A stretch of 64,000 nt of DNA from Gammaproteobacteria bacterium (GCA_020850735.1 JADZEE010000051.1:32982-96981); one strand, 5' to 3'; positions 48,502-58,303 are shown, numbered from the stretch's first letter. Notes: generated by a model not told the origin, from the sequence alone. Made by a program: numbers and translations.

Positions 48502-50673
48502 ATGAGCAAACGTTTGCCCAGGATCCTCGGTATCGACGCCGGCGGTACCATGACCGATACCTTCCTCATCGACGAGCAGGGCCGCTTCATCGTCGGCAAG
48601 GCCCAGACCACGGCCCACGACGAGTCGATAGGCTTTCTCGCCTCGCTGGCCGACGGCCTCAAGTACTGGGACATGGCGGTCGAGGAGGGCGTACCGCCGC
48701 TGCGTACCGGCATCTACAGCGGCACCGCCATGCTCAACCGTCTGCTGGAACGCAAGGGCCGCAGAGTGGGCGTGATCGTCAGCGGCGGCATGGAGGATTG
48801 CCTGCGGCTCGAACGCGGTATCCAGACCTACCTCAGCTATTCCTATTCCGATCGCCTGCACCTGGTCACGCATCATCACAACGAGCCACTGGTGCCGCGC
48901 GAGCGCATCTACGGCGCGCGCGGGCGCATGGACGTGTTCGGCGCCGAGGCCATTCCGCTGTACGAGCAGGAGGTCTACCTGGCGGTGGAGAAGCTGCTCG
49001 ACCAGCAGGTCGAGGCGATCGTCGTCAGCCTGCTGTTCTCCTACAAGAACCCCGCGCACGAGCGGCGTGTGGGCGAGATCGCGCGCGAGGTGATGAACGA
49101 GCGCGGCAAGGACGTCCCGGTCTACCTTTCGAGCAGCCTCTACCCCGTGCGCCAGGACCTGCCGCGGCTGAACTCCACGCTCATGGAGGCCTACGCCGCA
49201 GAGCCGTCGCGCAAGTCACTGCAGAGCGTGCGCCAGTGCGTGCGTGACCACGGCGGGCACTTCGATTTGCGCGTCATGGCGAGCCACGGCGGCACCATCT
49301 CCATGGATGCGAAGGAACTGGCGCGTACGCTCATCAGCGGACCGATCGGCGGCATCATCGGCGCGCGTTACCTGGGTGATCAGATCGGCATCAAGCATCT
49401 CGCCTGCTCGGACATCGGCGGCACCTCCTTCGACATCGCGCTGATCACCGAGGGCGAGTTCGAGATCACGCAGACTCCGGACGTCGCCCGCTTCCTGCTG
49501 TCGATGCCGCTGGTGCGCATCGACTCGGTCGGTGCCGGGACCGGCTCCTACGTACGCATCAACCCGACCTCCAACCGCATCGAGGTCGGCCCGGACAGCG
49601 CCGGCGCGCGTATCGGCATGTGCTGGGCGCAAAGCGGCGTCGACACGGTCTCCATCACCGACTGCAACGTCGTGCTCGGCTACATCAACCCGGACTTCTT
49701 TCTCGGCGGCGAGATCACGCTCGACCGGGAACGCGCCATCGCCGCGGTGGCGGAGCAGATCGCCGCACCGCTCGGGCTCGACGTCTACGACGCCGCCCAG
49801 GGCGTGGTCGAACTGTTCGAGGACCACCTGCGCAACGTGCTGCTGAGCAAGATCCTGGGACAGGGTTACACGCCCGCCGCCTACACGCTGCTGTCCTACG
49901 GTGGTGGTGGCCCGCTGCACGTCGCCGGCTATTCCGACGGGCTTGCGTTCGACGACATCCTGGTGCCGGCGTGGGCGCCCGGCTTTTCGGCCTTCGGCTG
50001 CGCCTGCGGCGACTACGAGTACCGCTTCGACAAGACCCTGGATCTGCCGCTGCTGCCGAAGGCCGACGCGGACCGGCGCCAGGCGATCACCGATGCCATC
50101 AACGCCGCCTGGGACGAACTGCGCGAACAGGTCCGCAGCGAGTTCGCCAAGAGCGGGGTCGCAGCCGAGGCGATCACCTACAAGCCGGCGGTGCGCATGC
50201 TGTACTACGGGCAGCTGAACGCGCTGGAGGTCGTCTCGCCCGCGCAGCGCCTGGAAGCGGCCGGGGATCTGGCCCTGATCACTCAGGGTTTCGAGGATCT
50301 GTACAGCCGCATCTACGGGCTCGGGGCGCGCACACCTCAGTTCGGCTACATGATCATGGGCGTGGTCATGTCCGGCACCAGCGTGGTCGAGAAACCGAGC
50401 CTGCCGTCCGAACCGCTCGCCGCGCCCGACGCATGGTGCGCGAACGCGCTCAAGGGTACGCGCAAGGTCTACTACCGCAGCATCTGGCACGACGCCAACA
50501 TCATCGATCTGGAGAAGCTCGCAGCGGGTTCGGAGATCGCCGGTCCGGCGGTCGTAGAGTCGCCGAGCTCGACCATGTTCGTTCCTCCGGGCCGGCGTGC
50601 GCGCCTGGACGAGCACCGGATCTTCCATCTGAGCGTGCGTACCGCCGCGCAGTTGAAACTCGCCGCGGCCTGA
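48502..50673 (+). CDS. acxA: Acetone carboxylase beta subunit (hydantoinase A family)
   Basis: Part of the ATP-dependent enzyme that carboxylates acetone to acetoacetate. At 723 aa it fits AcxA (about 717). N-terminal phosphate motif GIDAGGTMTDTFLID, hydantoinase/oxoprolinase A pattern CSDIGGTSFDIALI, and the C-terminal SYGGGGPLHVAGY. The ATG at 48502 lies behind GCGGAGACG. First gene of acxABC; a promoter should lie in 48280-48501, where I see no clear sigma-54 -24/-12 pair (TGGCAC at 48373 lacks its -12 partner). A related acetophenone carboxylase would have additional subunits, which are absent here. Confidence 0.9.
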   Translation: MSKRLPRILGIDAGGTMTDTFLIDEQGRFIVGKAQTTAHDESIGFLASLADGLKYWDMAVEEGVPPLRTGIYSGTAMLNRLLERKGRRVGVIVSGGMEDCLRLERGIQTYLSYSYSDRLHLVTHHHNEPLVPRERIYGARGRMDVFGAEAIPLYEQEVYLAVEKLLDQQVEAIVVSLLFSYKNPAHERRVGEIAREVMNERGKDVPVYLSSSLYPVRQDLPRLNSTLMEAYAAEPSRKSLQSVRQCVRDHGGHFDLRVMASHGGTISMDAKELARTLISGPIGGIIGARYLGDQIGIKHLACSDIGGTSFDIALITEGEFEITQTPDVARFLLSMPLVRIDSVGAGTGSYVRINPTSNRIEVGPDSAGARIGMCWAQSGVDTVSITDCNVVLGYINPDFFLGGEITLDRERAIAAVAEQIAAPLGLDVYDAAQGVVELFEDHLRNVLLSKILGQGYTPAAYTLLSYGGGGPLHVAGYSDGLAFDDILVPAWAPGFSAFGCACGDYEYRFDKTLDLPLLPKADADRRQAITDAINAAWDELREQVRSEFAKSGVAAEAITYKPAVRMLYYGQLNALEVVSPAQRLEAAGDLALITQGFEDLYSRIYGLGARTPQFGYMIMGVVMSGTSVVEKPSLPSEPLAAPDAWCANALKGTRKVYYRSIWHDANIIDLEKLAAGSEIAGPAVVESPSSTMFVPPGRRARLDEHRIFHLSVRTAAQLKLAAA

Positions 50674-50689
50674 ACCGGAGGGGTGTGTC

Positions 50690-52924
50690 ATGGCTGAAAT
50701 CGCAACAGCACTACCGATCGAACGCCGTCCGCTGGGATGGGACGGCAAACGGCTCAAGGGAATGCTGGATGAAAGCGAGCGGCTGCTCGTCGAGACCGGC
50801 CGCTACTACGGTGTCGACAGCCTGACGCTCAAGGACGGCAACCCGATCTATTACGAGAAGATCTGGTCGCGCCTGCGTGGCGGCATCGTCGGCGCGCGCG
50901 AGACGGCACTGAACATTTCGGCTTCGCCCATCGTGCGCGAGATCGGCGAGCTGTGCTTCGCGCTGTTCACGCCCGAGGGTGACTCCATCACCCTGTCGAC
51001 CGGCATCATGGCGCATGTGCACACCATGTCCGAGGCCATCAAGCACATGCTGCGCAGCGAGTACGAGGAGGACCCTGGTATCGCGCACGGCGACATCTTC
51101 GTCAACAACGATCCGCAGCTCGGCGACGTGCACAACGCCGACGTCATGGAGATGCTGCCGATCATCCACGAAGGTGAGCTGATCGGCTGGGCGGCCGGTG
51201 TCACGCACGAGATCGACGTCGGTGCGCCACAGCCGGCGAGCATGCCGATCGGTACGGTGAGCCGCTACGAAGACGGCTGGATCCTGTCCTGCCAGAAGGT
51301 CGGCAGCAACGATCAGCTGCACCGCGACTACGAGAACCGGATCAACACCGCGGTGCGCACGCCGTTTTACTGGCTGCTGGACGAGAAGTGCCGGATCGTC
51401 GGCTGTCAGCTCATCCGCGATAACGTCCTGCGCCTGGTGCAGGAGGAGGGGCTCGCGACCTACAAGACCTTCATCCGCGAGGTCATCGAGGACACGCGCC
51501 GCGCCTTCCTGGCCAACCTCGAGCTGATGACGGTGCCCGGGACCTACCGTTTCCCGTCGTTCATGGACGTCGCGCATTCCAACGACCGGGACCGGATGCC
51601 GGAATTCGCCGCGGTGGACTCGATCATGAACTGTCCGCTCGAGGTGCGCATCGGCGCGGACTGCTCGTTCGAGCTGGATCTCGACGGCGCCAACAAGTGG
51701 GGCTACCACAGCTTCAACTGCACGCCCTCGGGCCTGCAGGGCGGGCTGTGGGTGGGACTGAGCCAGACGCTGATCCCCAACGACAAGGTCAACGACGGGG
51801 CCTATCTCGCCACGAAGTTCAACACCCCCTACGGCACCTGGGCGAATCCGGACAACCCGGCCTGCTCAAACACCCTGTCGTGGATGTTTCTGATTCCGTG
51901 TTTCACCGGAATGTTCCATGCTCTGTCGCAGGCCTTCGTCGGCCGCGGTTACGTGGAGGAGGTGGTGGCCGCCTATCCATTCACCGGCAACGTCACCCAG
52001 GGTGGCGGGCCGAATCATGTGGGTAACCCGAACGGTGCGTGGTCGAACTTCGAGCACAGCTGCTGCGGCATCTCGGCACGTTACGTGCTCGACGGGGAAA
52101 CGGGCTGCGCCGCGGTGTGGAACCCCGAAGGTGACATGGGTGACGTCGAGGCCTGGGAGCAGCTCGAGCCGCTGCTGTACATCGGGCGCAACGTGCGCCC
52201 GAACACCGGTGGCGCGGGCAAGTATCGCGGCGGTCTGGGCTGGGAGTCGGTGCGCCTGGTCTACAACACGCCCTACCAGGTGATGTTCAACGGCCGCGAC
52301 GGTTTCGTGTTCCAGACCTCGGGGCTGTTCGGCGGCTATCCGGGCGCCTCCGGCTACCGGCATTCGGTCAAGAACACCGACATGAAGGAGCGCATCGCCA
52401 AGCGCCTGCCCTATCCCGTGCGTGATCAGGACCCGGACAACAGCCAGATCGAGGCCAACGTGCGCGGCGACGTTGTCAAGGACCAGCACTGCTACCATCA
52501 CCCCGATCTGCACAAGGAGTACGATATCTACCTGAGCCTGATCGCCGGTGGCCACGGCGTGGGTGATCCGCTCGAGCGCGATCCGAAGCTGGTCGTGACT
52601 GATCTCGACGAGGGCTACCTGCTGGAGCGCTACGCGGTGCCGATCTACGGCGTCGTCGCCCATCCCGGGCAGGACGGCAAGTGGGTGCTGAACGCTGCGG
52701 GCACCGCGGCCAGGCGCGCCGAGATGCGCAAGCAGCGTCTCGAGCGCAGCCAGTCGGTCGAGGCGTGGATGGCGCAGACCCGCCCGCGGGTGGAGAAGAT
52801 GGATTTCATCCCGGCGGTCAGGAAGATGTATCGCGAGAGTCACGAGCTGTCAGCGAAGTGGCGGCACGAGTACCGCGGTTTCTGGGGTCTGCCGGCGGAC
52901 TGGAACCCGGCCGCCGAGGCCTGA
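50690..52924 (+). CDS. acxB: Acetone carboxylase alpha subunit (hydantoinase B family)
   Basis: Large catalytic subunit of acetone carboxylase, 744 aa. It has the hydantoinase B pattern: FVNNDPQLGDVHNADVMEM (metal site), HEIDVGAPQPASMPIG, FNCTPSGLQGGLWVGLSQ and the glycine-rich NTGGAGKYRGGLGWESVR block. The ATG follows GGAGGGG, 16 bp after acxA. With AcxA and AcxC it forms an (alpha-beta-gamma)2 manganese enzyme that splits ATP to AMP. The C-terminal region (MYRESHELSAKWRHEYRGFWGLP) looks specific to this group. Place in acxABC is unambiguous. Confidence 0.92.
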   Translation: MAEIATALPIERRPLGWDGKRLKGMLDESERLLVETGRYYGVDSLTLKDGNPIYYEKIWSRLRGGIVGARETALNISASPIVREIGELCFALFTPEGDSITLSTGIMAHVHTMSEAIKHMLRSEYEEDPGIAHGDIFVNNDPQLGDVHNADVMEMLPIIHEGELIGWAAGVTHEIDVGAPQPASMPIGTVSRYEDGWILSCQKVGSNDQLHRDYENRINTAVRTPFYWLLDEKCRIVGCQLIRDNVLRLVQEEGLATYKTFIREVIEDTRRAFLANLELMTVPGTYRFPSFMDVAHSNDRDRMPEFAAVDSIMNCPLEVRIGADCSFELDLDGANKWGYHSFNCTPSGLQGGLWVGLSQTLIPNDKVNDGAYLATKFNTPYGTWANPDNPACSNTLSWMFLIPCFTGMFHALSQAFVGRGYVEEVVAAYPFTGNVTQGGGPNHVGNPNGAWSNFEHSCCGISARYVLDGETGCAAVWNPEGDMGDVEAWEQLEPLLYIGRNVRPNTGGAGKYRGGLGWESVRLVYNTPYQVMFNGRDGFVFQTSGLFGGYPGASGYRHSVKNTDMKERIAKRLPYPVRDQDPDNSQIEANVRGDVVKDQHCYHHPDLHKEYDIYLSLIAGGHGVGDPLERDPKLVVTDLDEGYLLERYAVPIYGVVAHPGQDGKWVLNAAGTAARRAEMRKQRLERSQSVEAWMAQTRPRVEKMDFIPAVRKMYRESHELSAKWRHEYRGFWGLPADWNPAAEA

Positions 52925-52938
52925 GGAGATCTATCGCG

Positions 52939-53430
52939 ATGGCGCGCAGTTACGACAAGGCGACGATCGCCGATCTGATCGACGGCAAACTGCCGTGGCC
53001 CGATCTCAAGGACATGATGTCCAGCTACAAGGATCCGGATCGGTTCGACAAGTACGTCGCGGTGCTGCAGGAGCGGGTCCCGTGGGCGGATCGCATCGTG
53101 CTGCCGCTCGGCCCGCACCTGTTCGTGGTGAAGAAGGCCGATGGCACTCTCGTCACCAAGAGCACCAGCGGCTTCGAGTTCGGCGATTATCGGGAGAACT
53201 GGAAGCTGAAGGCACGGATTTTCGTGCGCGACAGCGACGAGAAGTACGAGGAGATCTACCCGCACCTGGCGCACGCGCACCCGGACTGGATGGAGCTGCG
53301 GGAGTTCTACGATCCGATCGACGGCACGCTGCTATGGGTGGACGCGGTGCCGCCGGGTTATCCGATCGTGCACAACTTCCAGCCGGATCTCGAGGCTTTC
53401 TACCGCGACTGGCTCGGCCGGCCCCTGTAA
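52939..53430 (+). CDS. acxC: Acetone carboxylase gamma subunit
   Basis: Small subunit of 163 aa that matches the acetone carboxylase gamma family: YDKATIADLIDGKLPWPDLK at the N-terminus, DRFDKYVAVLQERVPWADRI, and the C-terminal YDPIDGTLLWVDAVPPGYPI. Known gamma subunits are about 168 aa and complete the alpha2beta2gamma2 enzyme. The ATG has GAGGAGATC. Because this subunit is diagnostic, the operon is an acetone (or butanone) carboxylase, not an unrelated hydantoinase. The operon ends in the terminator at 53446. Confidence 0.93.
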   Translation: MARSYDKATIADLIDGKLPWPDLKDMMSSYKDPDRFDKYVAVLQERVPWADRIVLPLGPHLFVVKKADGTLVTKSTSGFEFGDYRENWKLKARIFVRDSDEKYEEIYPHLAHAHPDWMELREFYDPIDGTLLWVDAVPPGYPIVHNFQPDLEAFYRDWLGRPL

Positions 53431-53445
53431 TCGCGTCCCGTACCG

Positions 53446-53482
53446 ACGGCATCGCGGTTTCGGACCGCGATGCCGTTTTTCT
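53446..53482 (+). terminator. Rho-independent terminator after acxC
   Basis: Perfect 13-bp stem ACGGCATCGCGGT / ACCGCGATGCCGT with a TTCGG loop, followed by TTTTCTT. It begins 16 bp after the acxC stop and is the strongest intrinsic terminator in the window. Confidence 0.92.
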
Positions 53483-53626
53483 TGAAACAGGGCACTGGCT
53501 GACCAGGTTGAAGGGATAGGTCAGGCACCACTGCAGCTCGGCATCGATACACTTGCCGTTGATGCGGAAGTCCGGGTCGTCACAGCGGTGCCAGGCACCG
53601 ACGGACGCACCGGCGAGCGTGGTTAA
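53482..53626 (-). pseudogene. Possible degraded gene fragment
   Basis: On the minus strand, after an in-frame stop at 53627-53629, a stretch reads as a protein-like sequence with normal codon use: AGASVGAWHRCDDPDFRIN, GKCIDAELQWCLTYPFNL, VSQCPVS. It has four cysteines and no start codon, and the frame runs on into the acx terminator. I do not recognise the family. It looks like the C-terminal remnant of an enzyme left behind by a rearrangement at the boundary of the acquired region. Confidence 0.35.
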
Positions 53627-54039
53627 TCAGTCGGTTTGAAATTGTGGACGTGATGCTCATGTAGGCGAGCGTCCGTTGCGTGTTTAGGCAAACCTCGTGC
53701 GCCGGGCGAACCGGCCCTTGTATTGCGCATCGAGAACATTATCGGGCGTTCACGTCGTATCACGACCTTGCTCTGTTCATGCTCGGTGGCGCAGGCGCTG
53801 GTCCAACCGTACCGGGTCCCCGGCGTCGGCGTGGTCGGGATGGTGCAGCTTCGTCAACTCTACCGCCGACCTGCCCGGCCAATAAGGCACCGTAGAGCAC
53901 CGCGCAACCGCGCAGTGAACGCATCCTCGACGGATTCTGTGCATGCGAACTCGGCCATGTGCACCGCTGGCGGGTGTACCTCGCTACGGCGGTAACTGAG
54001 TGCTGCGCAACACCAATCTCGGCAAGAAACGCCGCCTTC
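53483..54039. other. Gene-poor junction after the acetone carboxylase operon
   Basis: About 560 bp between the acx terminator and the end of the FAD-protein gene. Apart from the fragment at 53482-53626 I see no supportable gene; several short open frames here have no start signals or recognisable sequence. Base composition begins to fall from this point on, marking the left edge of the lower-G+C region. Confidence 0.6.
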
Positions 54040-55380
54040 CTAAGTCTCGCCCGACACACGAACGTCGTTCGTAGCTTCACGGTCCGGCAACAGGGGCCGC
54101 ACCCGCTGTTCACGCGGGGGCCAGGGGCGTTCGAACGCGAGCCGCGTGCCGGGACCGAGCAGTTTTCGCAGGTCAAGCGTCGGGTCACTGGCCTGCTCGG
54201 CACTCAGTGACACGCATTCATTCAGAATGCGTCGGCATGCGCCAAAATCGAGAGCGCGATTTACGCAGTTCACGCCGATAAATCGGCTACCGCGGAAATA
54301 GAACACAGAAAAGCTTCCGGATTTCGGGTCGCCACGCAGAACGTGCTGGTCATGCTGAGCGGATGTTCCCACGCTATGCAGGCGCGAGTCGTACTGATCC
54401 GACCACACCCACGGTGTCTGTTTGTAAGCAATGTTCCTGCCACACAGACTGGCTGCCGCAGTCTTCGCCTGCTCGATGGCGTTATGAACGGTCTCCAGAC
54501 GCACGCTCTTGCCGAGAAGCGCGTTCGGGTGATTCGTGCAGTCCCCGGCGGCCACGATCGCCGGGTCGGTAGTACAGGCATATTCGTCAACGACGATGCC
54601 GTTATCACATTCCAGGCCGCAATCCGTCGCCAGTTCCACATTGGGCAACACGCCAATGCCGACGATTATGGCATCAGCGGGGAATGGGTAACCGGCTCCG
54701 CAGTGAATGCTCAGCGCTCCACTCCGGTCTTCCCGGATTTCGGAAATCTTTACGCCAGTAACAATTTTAACGCCCTTTTGCGCATGTTTGGTGCGAAAAA
54801 AGTCCGACACGACCGGCGCAACGACGCGTGGCAGGACGCGATCCTCACCTTCCAGCACGGTTACCTCGTGCCCCAGTCGCACCAGCACGGCAGCCACCTC
54901 GAGACCGATGAAACCGCCGCCGATGATCAGGATCCGCCTGGCATCCTTGATGGTGACGCGGATTCGATCCACGTCTCCCAACGTGCGCAGATAATGAACG
55001 CGCTCCACATCTGCACCGGGGACCTGCAGAGTACGCGCACGGCAACCGGTCGCTAAAGCGAGCTGCGCATAGCCGATGGACGTGCCATCGTCAAGTTGTA
55101 CGGTTTGGTCCTTTCGACTAATGGCGACCACTCGGCATCCCAGCCGAACGTCGACGGCGTGCCCTTCGTAGAACTCAGGAGGCCGATACAGCAGCCAGTC
55201 AGTGTCGAATGTACCCGCTAGATACTGCTTGGACAGCGGCGGGCGCTGGTAGGGTAGCAGGGGCTCCTCGCTAATCAGCGTTACAAAACATCCGGCCTTT
55301 TGGCGCACGAGTGCATCTACGAGCTGCGCAGCAGCCTGACCTCCGCCGACGACTACGACGTCTGAATGTTTTGTGGCCAT
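54040..55380 (-). CDS. FAD-dependent ferredoxin/rubredoxin reductase-type oxidoreductase
   Basis: A 446-residue flavoprotein of the pyridine-nucleotide-disulfide (ferredoxin reductase) class. FAD motif DVVVVGGGQAAAQLVDAL at the N-terminus, NAD(P) motif ILIIGGGFIGLEVAAVLVRLG at about 150-170, and the FAD-ribityl block VAAGDCTNHPNALLG. It lies 8 bp after the FeS gene stop and is probably co-transcribed with the Mo and FeS genes. It may move electrons between the Mo/FeS enzyme and NAD(P)H or a ferredoxin. The C-terminal tail from about residue 400 is polar and less conserved. Lower G+C than the left half of the window. Confidence 0.87.
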   Translation of the reverse strand: MATKHSDVVVVGGGQAAAQLVDALVRQKAGCFVTLISEEPLLPYQRPPLSKQYLAGTFDTDWLLYRPPEFYEGHAVDVRLGCRVVAISRKDQTVQLDDGTSIGYAQLALATGCRARTLQVPGADVERVHYLRTLGDVDRIRVTIKDARRILIIGGGFIGLEVAAVLVRLGHEVTVLEGEDRVLPRVVAPVVSDFFRTKHAQKGVKIVTGVKISEIREDRSGALSIHCGAGYPFPADAIIVGIGVLPNVELATDCGLECDNGIVVDEYACTTDPAIVAAGDCTNHPNALLGKSVRLETVHNAIEQAKTAAASLCGRNIAYKQTPWVWSDQYDSRLHSVGTSAQHDQHVLRGDPKSGSFSVFYFRGSRFIGVNCVNRALDFGACRRILNECVSLSAEQASDPTLDLRKLLGPGTRLAFERPWPPREQRVRPLLPDREATNDVRVSGET

Positions 55381-55388
55381 AGACTCAA

Positions 55389-55961
55389 TCAGGGCGAGAG
55401 ATAGAAAATCTGTGGTTGTGCTGCAGATGATTCGTTCAAGACCTTGTGCTCCCGTTGTTCGAGCAGCTGTCTCGTCGGTGAGCTCGTATCGTTGATATCG
55501 CCAAACGCGATCGCTCGAGTAGGACACACGACTTGGCACATCGGTGCCGCGTTCTTCTGGATCCGGTGCTCACACATGTTGCATTTGTCGGCAATGCCGC
55601 TTTGCCCTTCGAAAGACAGGGCATCGTACGGGCAAACCTCACCACAGCGCTGACAGCCGACGCACCGGTCCTTCTCGAGGACTACCGTGCCGTTGTCGTC
55701 GCTTCGCCACAATGCCCTTGTGGGGCAGACCTCTATGCACGGTGCTTCAACGCAGTGCTGACACATGGTCGGGAGCCAGTACATGTCGAGATTGGGATAG
55801 GTCCCCGTGGGTTTTTCGAACTGGAAGTCTCCGTGCGAATCGTAGACCTTCAGCCGAAACTGTCCAAGCGGGACGGAATGCTCCATCTTGCAGGCGACCA
55901 CGCAGGTATCACAACCGATGCAGCGTTTGAGGTTGATGACGAACGCGAGTTGTCTGTTCAT
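55389..55961 (-). CDS. Four-cluster [4Fe-4S] ferredoxin subunit of molybdenum oxidoreductase
   Basis: A 190-residue electron-transfer subunit of the DmsB/NrfC type. Four ferredoxin-like motifs: CIGCDTCVVACK, CQHCVEAPCIEVCP, CVGCQRCGEVCP and CNMCEHRIQKNAAPMCQVVCP. It overlaps the Mo subunit by 4 bp (ATGA at 55958-55961), so translation is coupled. Such subunits pass electrons between the Mo active site and a membrane anchor or another protein. No anchor gene follows here; the FAD protein takes its place. Confidence 0.9.
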   Translation of the reverse strand: MNRQLAFVINLKRCIGCDTCVVACKMEHSVPLGQFRLKVYDSHGDFQFEKPTGTYPNLDMYWLPTMCQHCVEAPCIEVCPTRALWRSDDNGTVVLEKDRCVGCQRCGEVCPYDALSFEGQSGIADKCNMCEHRIQKNAAPMCQVVCPTRAIAFGDINDTSSPTRQLLEQREHKVLNESSAAQPQIFYLSP

Positions 55962-58303
55962 AGAGCCCGTTCCGATTTGATGACTTCCACCAGATTGTCG
56001 AAGGGGGCGAAATTTGTCTCCAAAATCGCTTCCTGTACCGGGTTGAGCGTGACGTGCGTCAGGTCACTGTAATGGCCTTCTGGAAAATCCTCCGGCCACC
56101 ATCCTTGCGGCAAATTGAGTGATCCCGGTTTCATCGCCTCGGTCAGCGTGACGTAGACCTTGATGCTGCCCCGATCGTTATAGACGCTCACCAGATCGCC
56201 GTCGGCAATATCGCGCAGGCGGGCGTCGATTGGATTCATCTCCAGGCGCGGACCCGGCAGCAACTCCCTGATCCACGGCAAGCGTGTATGCTGACTGTGC
56301 ACCGTATGCATCTGATGCGCGGTCATAAACGTGAGGGGATATTGGGACGACTTCGGATTGCGGTTGCTTTCGAGGGGCTCCTCGAATACCAGGATTTCCT
56401 GGCCGAAGTCTTTCAGCTGCTCGGTGTACAACTCGACCCGGCCCGAGGGCGTGGGAAACTTCAGATCGTCGAACGGGACATGCGGATCTTTCACCGGCAC
56501 GCGAACGACGCCATTTTTTTTCAGGGCCTCCCAGTCCGTATTTCTGAAAATCGGATCAGGCGATTCCCTGAGAATGAACTCGCAGCTTTGCTCTGCGCTC
56601 ATATCCCAGCCATCCGCCTTACCCATCCTTTCGCACAGGTCCTTGAAGATCTGCCAGTCGGTCTTGGCTTCGCCGATAGGTGGTATGGCTGCGCGGCGCA
56701 TCTGCAGGTACATGTTATTCCACGAGCCGACGATGTCCGCATCGTCCTCGTAATACGAGACAGCCGGCAGGACGATGTCTGCGTGTTTAGCCGCATGCGT
56801 CATAAGCTGCTCGGTCACAATGAATAAATCGAGCTTTGGCAGGATTTCCTCAAAAAAGCGCTTGCGACGGGGATTCTGGGTGCCGAAACCATAGTTATGG
56901 GACCAGAGGCTCTTGATGGGATACGGATCTCCGGTGGCGATGATGTCGTGCATGCGCGTACCGGGATAGGACGTGCCTCTGGCGCCAGCCGGCGCCAGCC
57001 AGCTGTCCGGGGTGCCGAGTATGAGTCGCAAAAGGGTGCCGCCGCCCCAGCTTACGCCCGCGTGCGGTTTGCCAATATTCCCGCACAGCGCGGCCAACGT
57101 GATGACCGCCCGGTATGCCAGGTGACCGTGATAGTAGCGCTGACTGCCCTGGCCGACCCACAGGGACGCGGGATGGCTGGTGGCATACGCAAGTGCGAGC
57201 TTGCGGACGAGCTCGGCCGGAACGTCACAAATGCTCTCGACGTGGTCCGGCGTGAACCGCTGCCAGGCGTCAACCATCAAGTCAAAGGAGGGCCGACATT
57301 CGATTGCGCAGCCATCTTTTAGAAATACCTCGAAGACCCCGCGAAGCTTCGGCTCTGCTGCGGCGGAGGCCGGCAGATAGGTGGCCGAAACAGCGTCGAA
57401 GATTACGTAATCGTCGCTGCCGCCCTCGACAAGATCATTGAAGCGCAACAGTCGCCCGCTGTCCGTGCGCACGAGGTATGGCGCATTGCTGTGCTGGCGA
57501 ACAAAATTTTCGTCGAAAAGGCCTTCTTTCACGATCACGTTGATCATGCCAAGCACCAATGCGGCGTCGGTTCCCGGCCGCAGCGATATCCATTGGTCCG
57601 CCTTTGTCGCGGTGCGGGAATAGCGTGGATCGACGACGATCAGCTTCGCGCCTTGCTCCATGGCCTCCATTAAGAAATGCATGTCGCTGTGTTCCGTATC
57701 GGCGATGTTCTTGCCGAACATCATGATCAGTCGGGCGCCGACAAGGTCCGACCAGTCATGCGCCTCCTGATGCACGCCGAGGGTAGGCAGGAATCCCATG
57801 TTGGCGCCCAGATCCCCCATGATTCCGAGATTGGTGAAGGCCGTGCCGCCCAAACTGTTGGCGATACGCTGCGACAGCATCAGCGCCATGATGCCGTAAT
57901 TGCCGGTCATGCTGATCCAGGAATTTGCCGCGGGGCCGTACTTGTCGGAGATCCTCGTCAGGCGTTCGGCGAGATAGTCATACGCATGGTCCCAGGATAA
58001 ACGCTCCCAAGCGCCGGCGCCGCGAGCTCCTTTACGGCGCATCGGATAGAGCACGCGATCCGGGTGCTCGACGCGCTGCATGGCCATCGATATGCCTTTG
58101 AGGCAGATCCGCTTGTATTTGGGATCTGGGAAATCTGCCGGTTCAACCCGCAGTAGCCGATCATCTTTGACGAAGGCGCTAATTCCGCAGCTGCCGCTGC
58201 AATTGGGCGAGCAAACGGTACGCACGACCCGATCGAAGTCGACGCGCCCGCGGATGGGTAGCGGCTCAGCTGACGGCGTATTGGTATGGTTCACAGAGGT
58301 CAC
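55958..58303 (-). CDS. Molybdopterin oxidoreductase (DMSO-reductase family), substrate unknown
   Basis: A 781-residue Mo/W-bis-MGD catalytic subunit without a Tat signal, so cytoplasmic. N-terminal cluster: CSPNCSGSCGISAF with a fourth Cys in KRICLKG (Cys-x3-Cys-x3-Cys). Downstream: GNYGIMALMLSQRIANSLGG, the MFGKNIADTEHSD region next to the Mo site, and a C-terminal MoCo-binding domain with NLPQGWWPEDF. The sequence most resembles cytoplasmic enzymes acting on phenolic or unsaturated carbon substrates, such as resorcinol or pyrogallol hydroxylases, but I cannot assign it. Operon: Mo subunit, FeS subunit, FAD protein. Codon use suggests foreign origin. Confidence 0.85.
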   Translation of the reverse strand: MTSVNHTNTPSAEPLPIRGRVDFDRVVRTVCSPNCSGSCGISAFVKDDRLLRVEPADFPDPKYKRICLKGISMAMQRVEHPDRVLYPMRRKGARGAGAWERLSWDHAYDYLAERLTRISDKYGPAANSWISMTGNYGIMALMLSQRIANSLGGTAFTNLGIMGDLGANMGFLPTLGVHQEAHDWSDLVGARLIMMFGKNIADTEHSDMHFLMEAMEQGAKLIVVDPRYSRTATKADQWISLRPGTDAALVLGMINVIVKEGLFDENFVRQHSNAPYLVRTDSGRLLRFNDLVEGGSDDYVIFDAVSATYLPASAAAEPKLRGVFEVFLKDGCAIECRPSFDLMVDAWQRFTPDHVESICDVPAELVRKLALAYATSHPASLWVGQGSQRYYHGHLAYRAVITLAALCGNIGKPHAGVSWGGGTLLRLILGTPDSWLAPAGARGTSYPGTRMHDIIATGDPYPIKSLWSHNYGFGTQNPRRKRFFEEILPKLDLFIVTEQLMTHAAKHADIVLPAVSYYEDDADIVGSWNNMYLQMRRAAIPPIGEAKTDWQIFKDLCERMGKADGWDMSAEQSCEFILRESPDPIFRNTDWEALKKNGVVRVPVKDPHVPFDDLKFPTPSGRVELYTEQLKDFGQEILVFEEPLESNRNPKSSQYPLTFMTAHQMHTVHSQHTRLPWIRELLPGPRLEMNPIDARLRDIADGDLVSVYNDRGSIKVYVTLTEAMKPGSLNLPQGWWPEDFPEGHYSDLTHVTLNPVQEAILETNFAPFDNLVEVIKSERAL

